Source: Hallella seregens ATCC 51272
GTDB lineage: Bacteria; Bacteroidota; Bacteroidia; Bacteroidales; Bacteroidaceae
Direction of reading: 5' to 3'
Assembly: GCF_000518545.1 (NCBI RefSeq)
Contig: NZ_KI912452.1
Coordinates: forward strand, 110,030-174,029
Length of the DNA stretch: 64,000 bases
Position numbers and translations under genes: made by a program. Of the stretch, positions 36,001 through 45,874 are shown one piece after another (position 1 is the stretch's first letter; every line of letters starts with the position of its first letter). The notes under the pieces are model-generated. The model was not told the origin of the DNA, ran no database searches, and saw only the letters and a list, made by a program, of their open reading frames with translations.

Positions 36001-36218
36001 TCACTTTGGGCTACTCCCTCCCGGCCCGTATGCTTCGTAAGGCCGGTATCGACAAGGTACGTTTCTATGTGGCTGCCCAGAATCTCTTTACCATTAGCAA
36101 CTATAGCGGCTACGATCCGGAAGTGTCTATCCGTGACGGTGCACTCACCCCGGGGCTCGACTTCTCAGCCTATCCGCGCTCACGCAGTTTCAGCTTCGGC
36201 GTGAACCTGGGGTTCTAA
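33018..36218 (+). CDS. SusC-family TonB-dependent transporter of the GAG locus
   Basis: 1066-residue outer membrane channel predicted to import glycosaminoglycan oligosaccharides. Signal peptide to about residue 32, carboxypeptidase-regulatory-like domain (VNVSGVVKDANDEPMPGVSI, about 33-115), plug domain with DILKDASATAIYGARGANGVV (about residue 215), then a beta-barrel ending in FSFGVNLGF. First gene of an eight-gene plus-strand operon with gaps of 17-62 bases. Its DNA is visibly less GC-rich than the first SusC gene of this window. The GAG substrate is inferred from the downstream enzymes. Confidence 0.95.
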   Translation: MQKLKKAISIRILMMIVMMACVSFVPALAQVNVSGVVKDANDEPMPGVSIKVKGSATVGTVTDLDGAFRLSVPSRNSVLVFSFLGYSNLEQKVVTGKPMNVKMSEDDKLLDEVVVVGYQEVRKRDLTGSVSKANMNDLLSTPIGSFTETLGGRIAGVNVNSGEGMPGTQTNIVIRGNNSLTQDNTPLYVIDGFPIEDPSVGSSVNPSDIASIDILKDASATAIYGARGANGVVIITTKSGSEGKPKVTYDGSVGFQNVSKKMEMMDAYEFVKLQQEIYPSIMSSTYMREDQGKTYTLDDYRNCPQYDWQDMIFRTAAVQNHNVSMNGGSKTVRYNSSLSYYDQDGVVLNSNFERLQGRLGITVNQKKWKVYANVNYSRMVQTGASPSQQSYSGMNNLFYSVWGYRPVTYPGIPLKTLVDNGYDEDVNWNNDYRFNPIMSLNNEYRKRYSTYIQFNGYVQYEFMKGLRLKVSGGYTTENRRYDTFNNSKTRYGGPKSNDKVNAQRYHSERMTWLNENTMTYQANVKRRHYFNALLGFSLQNSDFIDDSFSTIQIPNESLGMAGMSNGQPSTTKSGQSSWSMMSFFGRFNYNFRSKYYATATFRADGSSKFSGKNRFGYFPSGSVAWNFTEERFMKPAKSWLSNGKVRLSWGLTGNNRVGEYDTYGLMEMLKERRGDYVSSGSIPSGVFPLDGSLTRVGMVPTSVPNKDLKWETTEQWNLGFDLGFLNERVNLTVDLYHKVTRDLLLMSTLPMSSGFISAMKNVGKVRNQGLEITINTLNVKSKTFEWHSNFNIAMNKNKVMELSEDQTAMLSTAYFDQKYNSQPSYIAKKGYPMGMMYGYLYEGTYKYDDFNKVGDSYTLKSNVPHFASENNTQPGMPKYKDLNGDGIIDDNDKTMIGRGLPIHTGGFTNDLRYKNVDLSIFFQWSYGNDVLNANRLIFESSNNISRELNQFASYANRWTPENPTSNIPRATSSASNRVFSSRVIEDGSFLRLKTITLGYSLPARMLRKAGIDKVRFYVAAQNLFTISNYSGYDPEVSIRDGALTPGLDFSAYPRSRSFSFGVNLGF

Positions 36219-36266
36219 GCAGAATGGGATAAACAATACGGATATTGACAACAAAGCAACAGCAAA

Positions 36267-37994
36267 ATGAAAACGACAAAAGCTATCATACCCGCCGTGG
36301 CCATGACCCTGCTCGTGGCTGGCTGCAACTTCCTGGACAAGGCTCCCACCATGGTCACTACTGGAAGCTACTATACAACAGAGAGTGATGCCGAGTCGGC
36401 ACTTAATGGCGTATATGCCATTCTCACCCAGTCTTCGTTCTATGGAGCAGACTATTTTTATCTCACTGGAGGCGACGATTTGGAGTTCTATGGGGGTCAG
36501 GGGCGTTCGCCCGCCGACCGTGGACTCTGCTGTAATAACGCCACCACCAGCGATCCGGCTGTCACAGGATATTGGTACAGTCTCTACTCCGGCATCAACC
36601 GTGCCAACATGCTGCTTGAAAATATAGATCACATCTCTGATATTGGCACTGCCAACAAGAAGCAATGGACGGCTGAGGCCCGCTTTCTGCGAGCGTTCTA
36701 TTATTTCAATCTCGTGCAAGGATGGGGCGATGTGCCTTTTACCACGTCGTCCACCAAGACCGTGAAAGGGCTGAGCATTCCACGTACCGACAAGGAAACC
36801 ATCTATGACTTTATCGTCAAGGAGATGGACGAAAGCGCAAATGATCTGCTCTCGGCCTCTACGCTGAACTATCGTCCGGGCCGTGTGTCGAAATCGGCAG
36901 CTTGGGGAATATTGGCGCGTGTGCTAATGTTTCGCGCCGGAGAGCATTATCGTGACGGAAAGTCTGCCGACAACAGTGAGATTCTGAAATATTTCCGGCA
37001 GGCTGGCGAGTATGCACAGAAGGTCATGGGAGAGAACCACGGTCTGGCCACACACTATTGGGATTACTTCATCGACCTTTGCAAGAGCCAGTATAACAGC
37101 AAGGGCAACGAGAGCATCTGGGAGGCAGAGTTTGCCGGCAACTATACCACCGACACCCGCAATGAGGGGCGCGTGGGCAACATTATAGGTATTCAGGGCC
37201 CCGACCTTTCGTCTACGACACTTACTGGACAGGCTGATCCAGGCTATGGCTACTCTTTCTTCTGGAGCACCCCCAAACTCTATGAGCTCTATGAGAAGAA
37301 TGCCGACATCAATCGTATGAACTGGAACATCGCTCCTTTCACCTATACACAGTCTGTAGCCGGCAAGGGCGTGGACGGTCGTGTCTTTGAGAAAGGCAAG
37401 CTCGCCGAGGTGCAGCAGCAGTATTGGGACGAGTCTTATCAGTATGGGCTCACTACTCCCAAGGACAAAAAAGGCGACCGCGAGAAAGAAAAGACCGATG
37501 ATGACAAGGGATTGAGCTGTGGCAAGTACCGCCGAGAGTATGAGGCCGACAAGAAAAGCAAGAACTTCACGGCTATCAATTTCCCGATTTTGCGCTATGC
37601 CGATGTGCTGCTCATGGTAGCCGAGTGCGAGAACGAGACCCACGATGTGCCCACCTCTCTGGCTTATCAATGTATCAATGCCGTGCGCCGCCGTGCTGGA
37701 ATAGCAGAATTGTCGGGGCTCGACAAAGCAGCTTTCCGGCAGGCAGTGAAAGACGAGCGCGCCATGGAACTCTGTTTCGAGATGATCCGGCACTTTGACC
37801 TCATTCGCTGGGGTGAGTTTAAGGAACGTATGAACGAGCTGGCACCACGCGCCCAGGCCGGTACCAGCTGGAAACTTGGGCCATCTAATGTCTATACCTA
37901 TTTTCAGGTGTCGGACACTTACAATTATTTCCCTATTCCAGCAAACGAAATTGCTGTGAACAAGAGCATCACCAAGAATAATCCGGGCTGGTAA
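36267..37994 (+). CDS. SusD-family lipoprotein of the GAG locus
   Basis: 575-residue surface glycan-binding lipoprotein with lipobox VAGC near residue 18 (followed by NFLDKAP). Typical features are YSGINRANMLLENID, AEARFLRAFYYFNLVQGWGDVPF (about residues 133-155), and the C-terminal DERAMELCFEMIRHFDLIRWGEF of the RagB/SusD domain. It pairs with the SusC gene 48 bases upstream to form the import complex for chondroitin or hyaluronan fragments (substrate inferred from context). Confidence 0.94.
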   Translation: MKTTKAIIPAVAMTLLVAGCNFLDKAPTMVTTGSYYTTESDAESALNGVYAILTQSSFYGADYFYLTGGDDLEFYGGQGRSPADRGLCCNNATTSDPAVTGYWYSLYSGINRANMLLENIDHISDIGTANKKQWTAEARFLRAFYYFNLVQGWGDVPFTTSSTKTVKGLSIPRTDKETIYDFIVKEMDESANDLLSASTLNYRPGRVSKSAAWGILARVLMFRAGEHYRDGKSADNSEILKYFRQAGEYAQKVMGENHGLATHYWDYFIDLCKSQYNSKGNESIWEAEFAGNYTTDTRNEGRVGNIIGIQGPDLSSTTLTGQADPGYGYSFFWSTPKLYELYEKNADINRMNWNIAPFTYTQSVAGKGVDGRVFEKGKLAEVQQQYWDESYQYGLTTPKDKKGDREKEKTDDDKGLSCGKYRREYEADKKSKNFTAINFPILRYADVLLMVAECENETHDVPTSLAYQCINAVRRRAGIAELSGLDKAAFRQAVKDERAMELCFEMIRHFDLIRWGEFKERMNELAPRAQAGTSWKLGPSNVYTYFQVSDTYNYFPIPANEIAVNKSITKNNPGW

Positions 37995-38027
37995 ACTCTG
38001 GTCAGCCCATAACCAATGACCATCAAA

Positions 38028-39047
38028 ATGAAAACAATCAATATACTGGCTGCCGCCCTGTTCCTTGCCGGTCTTACAGCATGTGAGGGCGAATTGCAGG
38101 AGAGTGTAGCCCTGAACGTTGTGCCCCAGGTTGCCGATGGCATCTCTATGGACAAGGACACCCTTGTTGTTCGGACGGGGGTACCTGTCACTTTCAACAT
38201 GACCGGCAATCCGGACTTTATCACTTTCTACAGCGGAGAGCCCGGACACAAGTACGATTTCAGAGAGCGCACCCAGGTTGCACCGGAGGACATTCTCTCG
38301 TCTTCACTCATCTTTTCTGTCGGTGAACAGTATGGCAACGCACAGACTGGCAAGAATCTGATAGCCATGTTCGTGTCCGACTCGTTCGACGGCCTGTCGA
38401 AAAAAGACTTCGAGGCAGATTCTGTCAAGGTGGAGACGCATAAGTGGACTCCTTTGGTAGAGCAGGATCAATTGCCCCAAGCTCCAGGCAAGGCGCAAGC
38501 CTACACCGTGGACATGATGCCGTATCTCGGCAGACAGATTACTTTCTCTATCAGGTATCGGGGGACAGACAACAGTGCTGCTCAACCTCGCGTCAACTTC
38601 TCGGGTATGAAAATCGAGAACAAGATGAAAGATGGAACCACGACGATATTGTATGCCAGCGATTTCGGCCTCACTGCCCTCAACATGCTTCACAAGCATC
38701 TCTTGGCAGACCAGAAAGGACTCTCCGGCAATCGCGCCTATGGAACGGTGACCAACAACGTCAGTGGAGTATGGAATATCAAGGATGCCGGCAAGGGCAA
38801 CTTCTATATCCATAGCAGTCAGTCCAAGGCGGCACTGAAGTACGCATGGCTTGTCACCAATCCCATCACGGTGAATGCTTGTTCGCCTGATGCGGGCTAC
38901 AATATCAAGAATACGACCTCTGCGCTTTCTACCTATACCCATACTTATTCCAAAGCAGGGCTTTATAAGGCTACATTCCTCGCAGTCAATGGCAACTACA
39001 AGCGTGTGGAGCAGGTAATCAAGGAGGTTTATGTCAGGGTGAAGTAA
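38028..39047 (+). CDS. DUF5017-type surface lipoprotein
   Basis: 339-residue lipoprotein (lipobox LTAC, then EGELQE). The N-terminal domain carries the DUF5017 stretch NPDFITFYSGEPGHKYDFRER (about residues 62-82). The C-terminal half contains a beta-sandwich ending in the immunoglobulin-like THTYSKAGLYKATFLAVN. It occupies the place after SusD where surface glycan-binding proteins are usually encoded, so glycan binding is the likely role (inference). ATG at 38028 (MKTINIL) is preferred over 38016 because it matches the spacing of the neighbouring starts. Confidence 0.8.
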   Translation: MKTINILAAALFLAGLTACEGELQESVALNVVPQVADGISMDKDTLVVRTGVPVTFNMTGNPDFITFYSGEPGHKYDFRERTQVAPEDILSSSLIFSVGEQYGNAQTGKNLIAMFVSDSFDGLSKKDFEADSVKVETHKWTPLVEQDQLPQAPGKAQAYTVDMMPYLGRQITFSIRYRGTDNSAAQPRVNFSGMKIENKMKDGTTTILYASDFGLTALNMLHKHLLADQKGLSGNRAYGTVTNNVSGVWNIKDAGKGNFYIHSSQSKAALKYAWLVTNPITVNACSPDAGYNIKNTTSALSTYTHTYSKAGLYKATFLAVNGNYKRVEQVIKEVYVRVK

Positions 39048-39065
39048 ACGAAAAACATCTGCAAA

Positions 39066-42000
39066 ATGAAAGATAAACTCTTGTTTCTTGTCTGTCTGCT
39101 CTTCTGTGGCTCAATGGCGTATGCTCAAATTGTCGATGACGATCGCATGTTTTCTTTTGAGCGTGCTGCCAAGCAGGAGATGTCTTTCCTGCACGATGCA
39201 ACGGGTAGGCTGTCTGTTTCTGATGCCCACTTCAAGAATGGTTCGCACAGTCTCTGTTGGGACTATCAGGGGCAGGGTGTGCTGAGTCTCAAAAAAAAAC
39301 TTCGCTTTGAGGCTAAGGATGCAACGGGCCGTGACAACTACCTCTCAGCTTTCATCGTGTGGGTCTACAACGAGAAACCTCAGGCCGACAGTATCGTCTT
39401 CCGATTTCTCAAGGACGGTAGAACATGTTGCTCTTTTCCAATGTATGTCAACTTTAAGGGTTGGCGTGGTGTGTGGGTATGCTATGAGCGCGACATGCAA
39501 GGACACCCCGTCGAGGGCATGAACGAAATGCGCATTCAGGCTCCGTCGATCAAGGGCCGTATCTTCTTTGACCATCTCATCACGGCCGTCAAGGTGGACG
39601 CGCGTCAGCAGACGCCCGATTGCCAAGTGCCTTTTGTCAACAAGAAGAATACGAACCACTGGTTGCAGGTCTACAACAATTCCATGCTGAAACCTGACAT
39701 CGCTCTCACTCCGCTAACCGCCCAGGAGCGTCAGGAGATGAAAGCCATCGAAGGACGTTACCGTGACCTCATCTTTGCTCCGGGCAAACTTTATAATAAG
39801 GTGAAGCAGGAACTCCATAGCGACTTTGCCAAGTACGACATCAAGGAGAAGGGAGGCAATGTCATGGGAAAGGGCATTTGGTTCGTAAGGCATGCAGAGG
39901 CCTATGAGCGTATGGTAACGCCTTGGGATAAGGAGCTCCTCACGCGTACAGGCTTTGAGATGGGCGCTTATTTTACCTTGATGAAGAAAATTGCCATTGC
40001 CTACAACAAGGCAGACAATGATGACGACCGCGAAGATATGGCCGATATGTTTCTAAAGATGTACGACCATATCACTGATCAAGGCGTGGCCTATGGCAGC
40101 TGTTGGGGAAATATCCATCATTACGGCTATAGTCTTCGTGATATGTATCCCGCTTATTTCCTCATGAAAGATGTGCTGCGCAAGGCGGGCAAGCTTGCCG
40201 AGGCAGAGCGTACCATGATTTGGTACGCTCAGACCAATGAGGTGTATATACGTCCGGTCATTAATGGCATGGACATGGACACTTTCAACACAGCTGCTTC
40301 GGGCTGTATGGCCAGCATCCTGCTCATGGAAGATTCGCCAGAGAAAGTGCAGTATCTGCGCTCTATGGCCCGATGGCTTGACTGGGGTGCGCGTCCTGCC
40401 CAAGGTCTCATGGATTCCTTCAAAAGTGACGGCAGTGCCTATCATCACTGCAACAACTATCCAGCTTATGCGGTGGGGGGGCTTAATGGTGTCACGCAGA
40501 TGATCTATATGCTCAGCGGTACCTCTTTTGCTGTGGGCCAGCTGGCTCACGAGACGGTGAAGAAAGCCTTGCTCGCCATGCGCTTTTATTGTAATCGCAA
40601 TCACTTCCCCCTCTCTATGTCGGGTCGTCATCCAGACGGCATGGGCCATCTCACCCCGGTGCATTATGCCTTGATGGCGTTTTCCGGAACTCCCGACAAG
40701 AAGAGCACCATCGATCCTGAAATGGGGGCAGCTTTCATACGGCTCATGCCGGAACCCAAGTCGGCCCTTGAAAGGAAGTTTTTCTCTCGACTTCAAGGAA
40801 TGGGCATCAAAGCAGAGATCGACCCCGAAGGGAATATGGCCTTGGGCTATGCGTGTGTGGGTGTGCAACGCCGGCAGAATTGGGCGGCTGTGGTGCGTGG
40901 GCATTCGCGCTATCTCTGGGCCGCCGAGCATTATGTAGGTGAAAATCTCTATGGCCGATACATGGCGCACGGTTGTCTGCAGATTCTCACGGCACCTCTG
41001 GGGCAGACGGTTACGCCGCTCACCAGCGGATGGCAGGAACCGGGCTTCGACTGGAACCGCATTCCTGGCACTACCACAATCCATCTGCCTTATGAAGATT
41101 TGAAAGCCAAGATTCGTAATATTGATATTTCGGCTGGTGTCGAAGAGATGTTGCTCTCCGACGAGTCGTTTGCCGGCGGCCTCTCACAGGTCGGACAGAA
41201 TGGAAACTTTGCCATGAAACTGCACGAGCACGACAAGTACAATGGCTCTTTGCATGCCCGTAAGTCGTGGCATGCTGTTGACGGACTCATAGTCTGTCTC
41301 GGTTCCAATATCTGCGATACGGTGAAGACACATCCCACAGAGACTACCGTATTCCAGCTTACTGTAGATGGAAGTGAGGCCCACAACTTCTGGGATGCCG
41401 CTCCTCGGGAAGGACATGTGTGGATGGATCCTGCAGGAACTGGTTATTATACGCCTGGCAATCCCGTTTTTGATAAGGCTTATCCTCAGCATTCGGTCGA
41501 TCAAGGTACAGGACAGCCCACACAGGCCGACTGGGTGTCTCTTACTTATAACCATGGCATGGCCCCCCATGATGCCGGCTACGAATATGCTGTGATGCCG
41601 CAGACCACCAAAGAAGACATGCAGGCCTTTGCTGCGCAGCCTACCTACGAGGTGCTCCAATGCGACAGCATGGCCCATGTAGTCAGGTTCAAAGGACAGA
41701 ATACAGTTTCCTATGTCCTCTTCGAGACTCCGCGGACACTCCTTCCCGGCAGCATTCTTGCCAAGGCTGATACCTCATGTTTGGTCATGGTGAAACAGTT
41801 CAGCCGCACCCAGGTCCTGCTCACCGTGGCCCAACCCGACCTGGCTCTCTATCGTGGCAAGAGCGATGATGCCTATGACCGTCAGGGTCGCCGCAAGGAA
41901 CTTTCGGTTTATGGCCGTAAGTGGCGGGACGATCCCAGTCTTGACATTCCCGTGAGCATAACCCTTCTGGGTAGCTGGGCGGTAAACACACCAGGTGTGT

Positions 42001-42098
42001 GTACAGAGGTGAGTCGAGACAAAAAGACCACCGTGCTGCGCTTCCTCTGCTCCGAGGGCAAGAGCTATGATGTGGCCCTGCAAGCTCGGAAAGACTGA
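39066..42098 (+). CDS. PL8 chondroitin ABC-type polysaccharide lyase
   Basis: 1010-residue secreted lyase cutting chondroitin/dermatan sulfate and hyaluronan by beta-elimination. Signal peptide to about residue 20, an N-terminal beta-sandwich ([14 protein letters not shown] onward), an alpha-toroid catalytic domain, and C-terminal super-sandwich domains. Compared from memory with Proteus chondroitinase ABC, the catalytic set is present: His461 and Tyr468 in [12 protein letters not shown], Arg521 in SMSGRHPDG, and Glu621 in LWAAEHY (equivalents of His501, Tyr508, Arg560, Glu653). Length and layout match the B. thetaiotaomicron chondroitin ABC lyase. It starts 18 bases after the DUF5017 gene. 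Confidence 0.92.
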   Translation: MKDKLLFLVCLLFCGSMAYAQIVDDDRMFSFERAAKQEMSFLHDATGRLSVSDAHFKNGSHSLCWDYQGQGVLSLKKKLRFEAKDATGRDNYLSAFIVWVYNEKPQADSIVFRFLKDGRTCCSFPMYVNFKGWRGVWVCYERDMQGHPVEGMNEMRIQAPSIKGRIFFDHLITAVKVDARQQTPDCQVPFVNKKNTNHWLQVYNNSMLKPDIALTPLTAQERQEMKAIEGRYRDLIFAPGKLYNKVKQELHSDFAKYDIKEKGGNVMGKGIWFVRHAEAYERMVTPWDKELLTRTGFEMGAYFTLMKKIAIAYNKADNDDDREDMADMFLKMYDHITDQGVAYGSCWGNIHHYGYSLRDMYPAYFLMKDVLRKAGKLAEAERTMIWYAQTNEVYIRPVINGMDMDTFNTAASGCMASILLMEDSPEKVQYLRSMARWLDWGARPAQGLMDSFKSDGSAYHHCNNYPAYAVGGLNGVTQMIYMLSGTSFAVGQLAHETVKKALLAMRFYCNRNHFPLSMSGRHPDGMGHLTPVHYALMAFSGTPDKKSTIDPEMGAAFIRLMPEPKSALERKFFSRLQGMGIKAEIDPEGNMALGYACVGVQRRQNWAAVVRGHSRYLWAAEHYVGENLYGRYMAHGCLQILTAPLGQTVTPLTSGWQEPGFDWNRIPGTTTIHLPYEDLKAKIRNIDISAGVEEMLLSDESFAGGLSQVGQNGNFAMKLHEHDKYNGSLHARKSWHAVDGLIVCLGSNICDTVKTHPTETTVFQLTVDGSEAHNFWDAAPREGHVWMDPAGTGYYTPGNPVFDKAYPQHSVDQGTGQPTQADWVSLTYNHGMAPHDAGYEYAVMPQTTKEDMQAFAAQPTYEVLQCDSMAHVVRFKGQNTVSYVLFETPRTLLPGSILAKADTSCLVMVKQFSRTQVLLTVAQPDLALYRGKSDDAYDRQGRRKELSVYGRKWRDDPSLDIPVSITLLGSWAVNTPGVCTEVSRDKKTTVLRFLCSEGKSYDVALQARKD

Positions 42099-42160
42099 TG
42101 CTTGTTCCTTAATGGTTCCGACCATTCCATACAACCACTTGAAACCAATATGATAAATTC

Positions 42161-43351
42161 ATGAAACGGAAACTATTTACCTTTGCGGTGGCATTTGCGC
42201 TTGCCGTTGTCTGCATTGCACAGCGTCAGCTTCCCTCGTTTGTTCGACAAGATATTACTTTTGCTGATAAGCAGTATTCGCTGATGGAGCGGCAAATCGC
42301 GCGGACGGGAAAGCTACAGCTACCCAAAACCTTTGATAACGGTAAGGTCACATATATTCCCATAGACGACTGGTGCTCGGGCTTCTATCCCGGAAGCCTC
42401 TGGTATCTTCAGCAACTTACAGGTAAGAAAGACTGGGGAGAGCGTGCAATGAGATATACCGAGATGCTCGACTCCGTACAGTATCTCAAGTGGCATCATG
42501 ATGTAGGCTTCATGATTGGAAGCAGTTATCTCAACGGTTATCGCCTCTGTGCCCATAAAGAATATGTTCCCGTCATTGTGCAGACAGCCAGGTCTCTGGC
42601 CACTCGCTTCCATCCCGGTGCTGGGATCATCCAATCGTGGAATACGGATCGGGGATGGCAGTCACAGCGTGGCTGGACATGTCCCGTTATTATTGACAAC
42701 ATGCTCAACTTGGAGTTACTCTTTGAGGCCACACGCCTCTCTGGAGATTCCACGTTCCATAAGATAGCGGTGAGCCATGCCAATGCCACATTGGCCCATC
42801 ACTTTCGTCCCAATGGAAGCTGCTATCATGTGGTAGACTATGAACCCGTCACGGGCAAAGTGCTCCGTCGGCAGACAGCCCAGGGGTATGACGATGAGAG
42901 TGCCTGGGCGCGTGGACAGGCTTGGACCATTTACGGTTACACCGTGTGTTATCGCTATACACATGACCGTCGTTATCTCGAGAGGGCTGAGAATACGTTG
43001 CACTTTATCCTCACAAATAAGAATATGCCGCGTGACTTGGTACCCTACTGGGACTATGATGCTCCAAAAATTCCCTATGAGCCGCGCGATGTCTCTTCTG
43101 CTGCCTGTGTAGCATCGGCACTCGTGGAACTCGACAGCTATCTGCCAGGGCGTGGTTACCGCCAGCTGGCTATCAAGATGCTGCGCTTTCTTTCTACCTC
43201 TGCCTATCGCGCCAAGCTTGGAGAGAATGGTTGTTTCCTGCTCATGCACTCTGTGGGTAGTATTCCTCACAATAACGAGATTGACGTGCCCTTGAATTAC
43301 GCCGACTATTATTTTCTCGAAGCTCTCTATCGGCTTCGTAGCACCAAGTAA
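42161..43351 (+). CDS. GH88 unsaturated glucuronyl hydrolase
   Basis: 396-residue (alpha/alpha)6-barrel enzyme that hydrates the 4,5-unsaturated uronic acid left by the lyases, releasing it from GAG disaccharides. A signal peptide is present (to about residue 20), so it is probably periplasmic. The two key aspartates of the family are visible: Asp114 in HHDVGFMIG and Asp179 in VIIDNMLNLELL, equivalent to Asp88 and Asp149 of the Bacillus enzyme. YDDESAWARGQAWTIYGY and NNEIDVPLNYADYYFLEAL are also diagnostic. It follows the PL8 gene and precedes the sulfatase gene in the operon. Confidence 0.94.
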   Translation: MKRKLFTFAVAFALAVVCIAQRQLPSFVRQDITFADKQYSLMERQIARTGKLQLPKTFDNGKVTYIPIDDWCSGFYPGSLWYLQQLTGKKDWGERAMRYTEMLDSVQYLKWHHDVGFMIGSSYLNGYRLCAHKEYVPVIVQTARSLATRFHPGAGIIQSWNTDRGWQSQRGWTCPVIIDNMLNLELLFEATRLSGDSTFHKIAVSHANATLAHHFRPNGSCYHVVDYEPVTGKVLRRQTAQGYDDESAWARGQAWTIYGYTVCYRYTHDRRYLERAENTLHFILTNKNMPRDLVPYWDYDAPKIPYEPRDVSSAACVASALVELDSYLPGRGYRQLAIKMLRFLSTSAYRAKLGENGCFLLMHSVGSIPHNNEIDVPLNYADYYFLEALYRLRSTK

Positions 43352-43368
43352 AAGCAACGCTGGAACAC

Positions 43369-44934
43369 ATGGATAAACTATATGCACTTCTTATCAGTCC
43401 TTTGGCTGTCTGCCCGCAGACGGTGGGGGCACAGGACGCATCAGACGTTGTGGCCGACCGTCCCAATGTGATTTACGTGTTTCCCGACCAGTTTCGTAAT
43501 GCCGCCCTTGGTTTCTGGAACGAACCTGGTTATCGTGAGCAGGTGAACTTCAGAGGGGATCCGACTGTAACTCCAAATATCAACCGTTTTGCCCGTGAGT
43601 CGAGGGTCATGAGGTCGGTCATGAGTAATTTCCCGTTGAGCAGTCCTCACCGTGGCAGTTTGCTTACGGGCATGTATCCCAACAAGAGTGGTGTGCCAGA
43701 GAACTGTAATTCCAGTCGTCCTTTCAGTTATATCCGCGAGGGAGCCACCACTGTGAGCGATGTGTTTGCTGCGGCTGGCTACGATTGTGGATACATTGGG
43801 AAACTGCATGCTGACGTACCGCAGCGGAACGACCCTGACCGCCCCGGCCATTATGTAGAAGACGGAGTGTTGGTCTGGGATGCTTTCACGCCGGTGCAAC
43901 GACGCCATCATTTTAATTTCTGGTACAGTTACGGTACTTTCGACGAACACAAGAACCCCCATTATTGGGATACCGAGGGCCGCAAGCACGAACCACACGA
44001 GTGGTCGCCGATGCATGAGGCCAAGGTGGCAGCTGCTTACATACGCAATAAGCATGGGGTGAGAGACCCGCACAAGCCTTTCTTTCTCATGGTGGGCATG
44101 AATCCGCCCCATAGCCCTTACCGCAGCAGCGAAGACTGTATGCCCGAAGATTATGCCCTTTATGCCGACAAGCCTTTGGATAGTCTGCTCGTCAGGCCCA
44201 ATGTCAACCGCGCATTGGCCAAGGCCCCGTCCGTGCGTTACTATTTTGCTTCTGTTACGGGGGTTGACCGCGCTTTTGGACAGATACTCCAAGCTGTCAA
44301 GGAACAGGGAATTGAGCGGAACACCATTGTCGTGTTTGCCTCAGACCATGGTGAGACCATGTGTAGCCAGAATACCGACGATCCCAAGAACTCGCCCTAT
44401 ACGGAATCGATGAATATTCCGTTCATCGTGCGCTGGCCGGGGCATGTACCTGTGGGTATAGACAGTGTTCTCATGTCTACGCCCGATATTATGCCTACAT
44501 TGCTCAGTATGGCAGGACTGAAGCATTGTATCCCCAGTTTGTGGCAGGGGCGTGACTACGCTACGCTCTTCCTCGATCCCTCTTCCAAGGTGCCTCGTCC
44601 TGATGCCGCACTCTACTTCCAAAATCTTGATGGTGAAAAGGATGCACAAGGAATAGTGAAAGATTATTTCCCAGCTGCCCGTGGCATCAAGACAGCCCGT
44701 TATACCTTGGCACTCTATATAGACCGGCGTGGAAGGCTCAAGCGCACGCTTTTCTTCGATGACCAGGCCGATCCGTACCAGATGCACAATCTCAATCCCC
44801 GTATGTATCAGAAGCCTTATCGACAGCTTGTCGGTAAGATGATGTCTATGCTGCGCGATATAGACGACCCGTGGAGCCACATGCAACTCAAGGGAATTGA
44901 CCTGGGAAGAGAAAAGCAGGAGGACAATCAGTAA
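43369..44934 (+). CDS. S1-family sulfatase of serine type
   Basis: 521-residue sulfate ester hydrolase, probably periplasmic (signal peptide ending VGAQ). The sulfatase signature reads PLSSPHRGSLLTG: Ser91 is the residue converted to formylglycine, followed by Pro93 and Arg95. Metal ligands are visible at NVIYVFPDQ (Asp40) and in ASDHGE (Asp326, His327). A serine instead of cysteine implies maturation by an anaerobic radical SAM enzyme, which is not encoded in this window. From the locus the substrate should be chondroitin or dermatan sulfate fragments, perhaps the 4-O-sulfate of GalNAc as for B. thetaiotaomicron BT3349; the exact position is not readable from sequence. Confidence 0.9.
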   Translation: MDKLYALLISPLAVCPQTVGAQDASDVVADRPNVIYVFPDQFRNAALGFWNEPGYREQVNFRGDPTVTPNINRFARESRVMRSVMSNFPLSSPHRGSLLTGMYPNKSGVPENCNSSRPFSYIREGATTVSDVFAAAGYDCGYIGKLHADVPQRNDPDRPGHYVEDGVLVWDAFTPVQRRHHFNFWYSYGTFDEHKNPHYWDTEGRKHEPHEWSPMHEAKVAAAYIRNKHGVRDPHKPFFLMVGMNPPHSPYRSSEDCMPEDYALYADKPLDSLLVRPNVNRALAKAPSVRYYFASVTGVDRAFGQILQAVKEQGIERNTIVVFASDHGETMCSQNTDDPKNSPYTESMNIPFIVRWPGHVPVGIDSVLMSTPDIMPTLLSMAGLKHCIPSLWQGRDYATLFLDPSSKVPRPDAALYFQNLDGEKDAQGIVKDYFPAARGIKTARYTLALYIDRRGRLKRTLFFDDQADPYQMHNLNPRMYQKPYRQLVGKMMSMLRDIDDPWSHMQLKGIDLGREKQEDNQ

Positions 44935-44969
44935 ATCTATTATTCAACAACAATAAAACATTGATAGCG

Positions 44970-45833
44970 ATGAAACACTTTATTAAATTTGTAACTTCAC
45001 TGTGCGTAGCACTTGCCATGGCAACCGGCACCAATGCACAGGACACAAAGACATGGGACTTTACAAAGATTAGCACTGTGGACAGTGAGGCTATAGAGGC
45101 CAATATCAAGGACTCCGGCAAAGATTGGGAAGAGAAAGATGGCGTGTGGTTCTGTAAAACAGCCATCGGTCAGAACAGCAAGAACAATGTAGCCGTGTCT
45201 TATGCAGATATTTATAAGGAGACTGCAACCAAACCACTCTACAGCAATCCGGCAGTCAAACCCAGACAGGAGGCAGAATATACCAAAGGACTGCATTTTG
45301 GCATTTGGATAAATGGCGACGAGACGACGCCAGCCCCAACCAAAGCCATTTACAAGAATCTGAAAATACAGCACGACAAAAATACGAGACTCCTGCTGAA
45401 TGCCAAGAATATTATTATTGTGATTCCTGCGCTGAAGAAAGGCTATACCCTCGAAGTGACTATGGCAGGAAATTCTGATAAAGAGCCCCACACGCTTGAA
45501 GCCATGAACGTGACTTCCCAGTTCAAGCCCCAAGAACAGAACTTCAACATGAAGTTCCTGCGTCGGACCAAGGTGAAAGGCGATGGAAATGTGGTGCTGC
45601 GTTCTACCGATGGAGGAATCTACGTCTATGACATCACCGTTAAAGACGAGCAAGGCCAGGTGCTGACCAAGGAACAGATTGGGGCAGTTCATACGGCTGT
45701 CTCTACGGTTAAGGCTCATGCAGAGACTACTGACCGGAATGTCTATACTCTCGAGGGCAAGTGTATGGGTGCCCATCTTGATGCCTTGCCGCATGGCATA
45801 TATGTGGTGAATGGAAAGAAAGTAGCCAAGTGA
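44970..45833 (+). CDS. Unknown secreted protein of the GAG operon with C-terminal tail
   Basis: 287 residues with a signal peptide ending GTNAQ. The mature protein begins KTWDFTKIS, a motif seen at the start of beta-sandwich modules in Prevotella exported proteins. The middle is beta-rich, with KKGYTLEVTMAGNS and a repeated GGIYVYDITVKDE strand, suggesting a carbohydrate-binding-like sandwich (about residues 20-225). The end reads NVYTLEGKC...HGIYVVNGKKVAK, the tail also found in the next gene and at 8807-10159. No catalytic motif. Position between the sulfatase and the PL29-like lyase makes a GAG-binding or accessory role likely (inference). The true start is the ATG at 44970, not the in-frame TTG nine bases before. 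Confidence 0.7.
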   Translation: MKHFIKFVTSLCVALAMATGTNAQDTKTWDFTKISTVDSEAIEANIKDSGKDWEEKDGVWFCKTAIGQNSKNNVAVSYADIYKETATKPLYSNPAVKPRQEAEYTKGLHFGIWINGDETTPAPTKAIYKNLKIQHDKNTRLLLNAKNIIIVIPALKKGYTLEVTMAGNSDKEPHTLEAMNVTSQFKPQEQNFNMKFLRRTKVKGDGNVVLRSTDGGIYVYDITVKDEQGQVLTKEQIGAVHTAVSTVKAHAETTDRNVYTLEGKCMGAHLDALPHGIYVVNGKKVAK

Positions 45834-45874
45834 AGGTTCCCAACTGACAAGCTAAACAGTAAGAGTTTCTTAGT

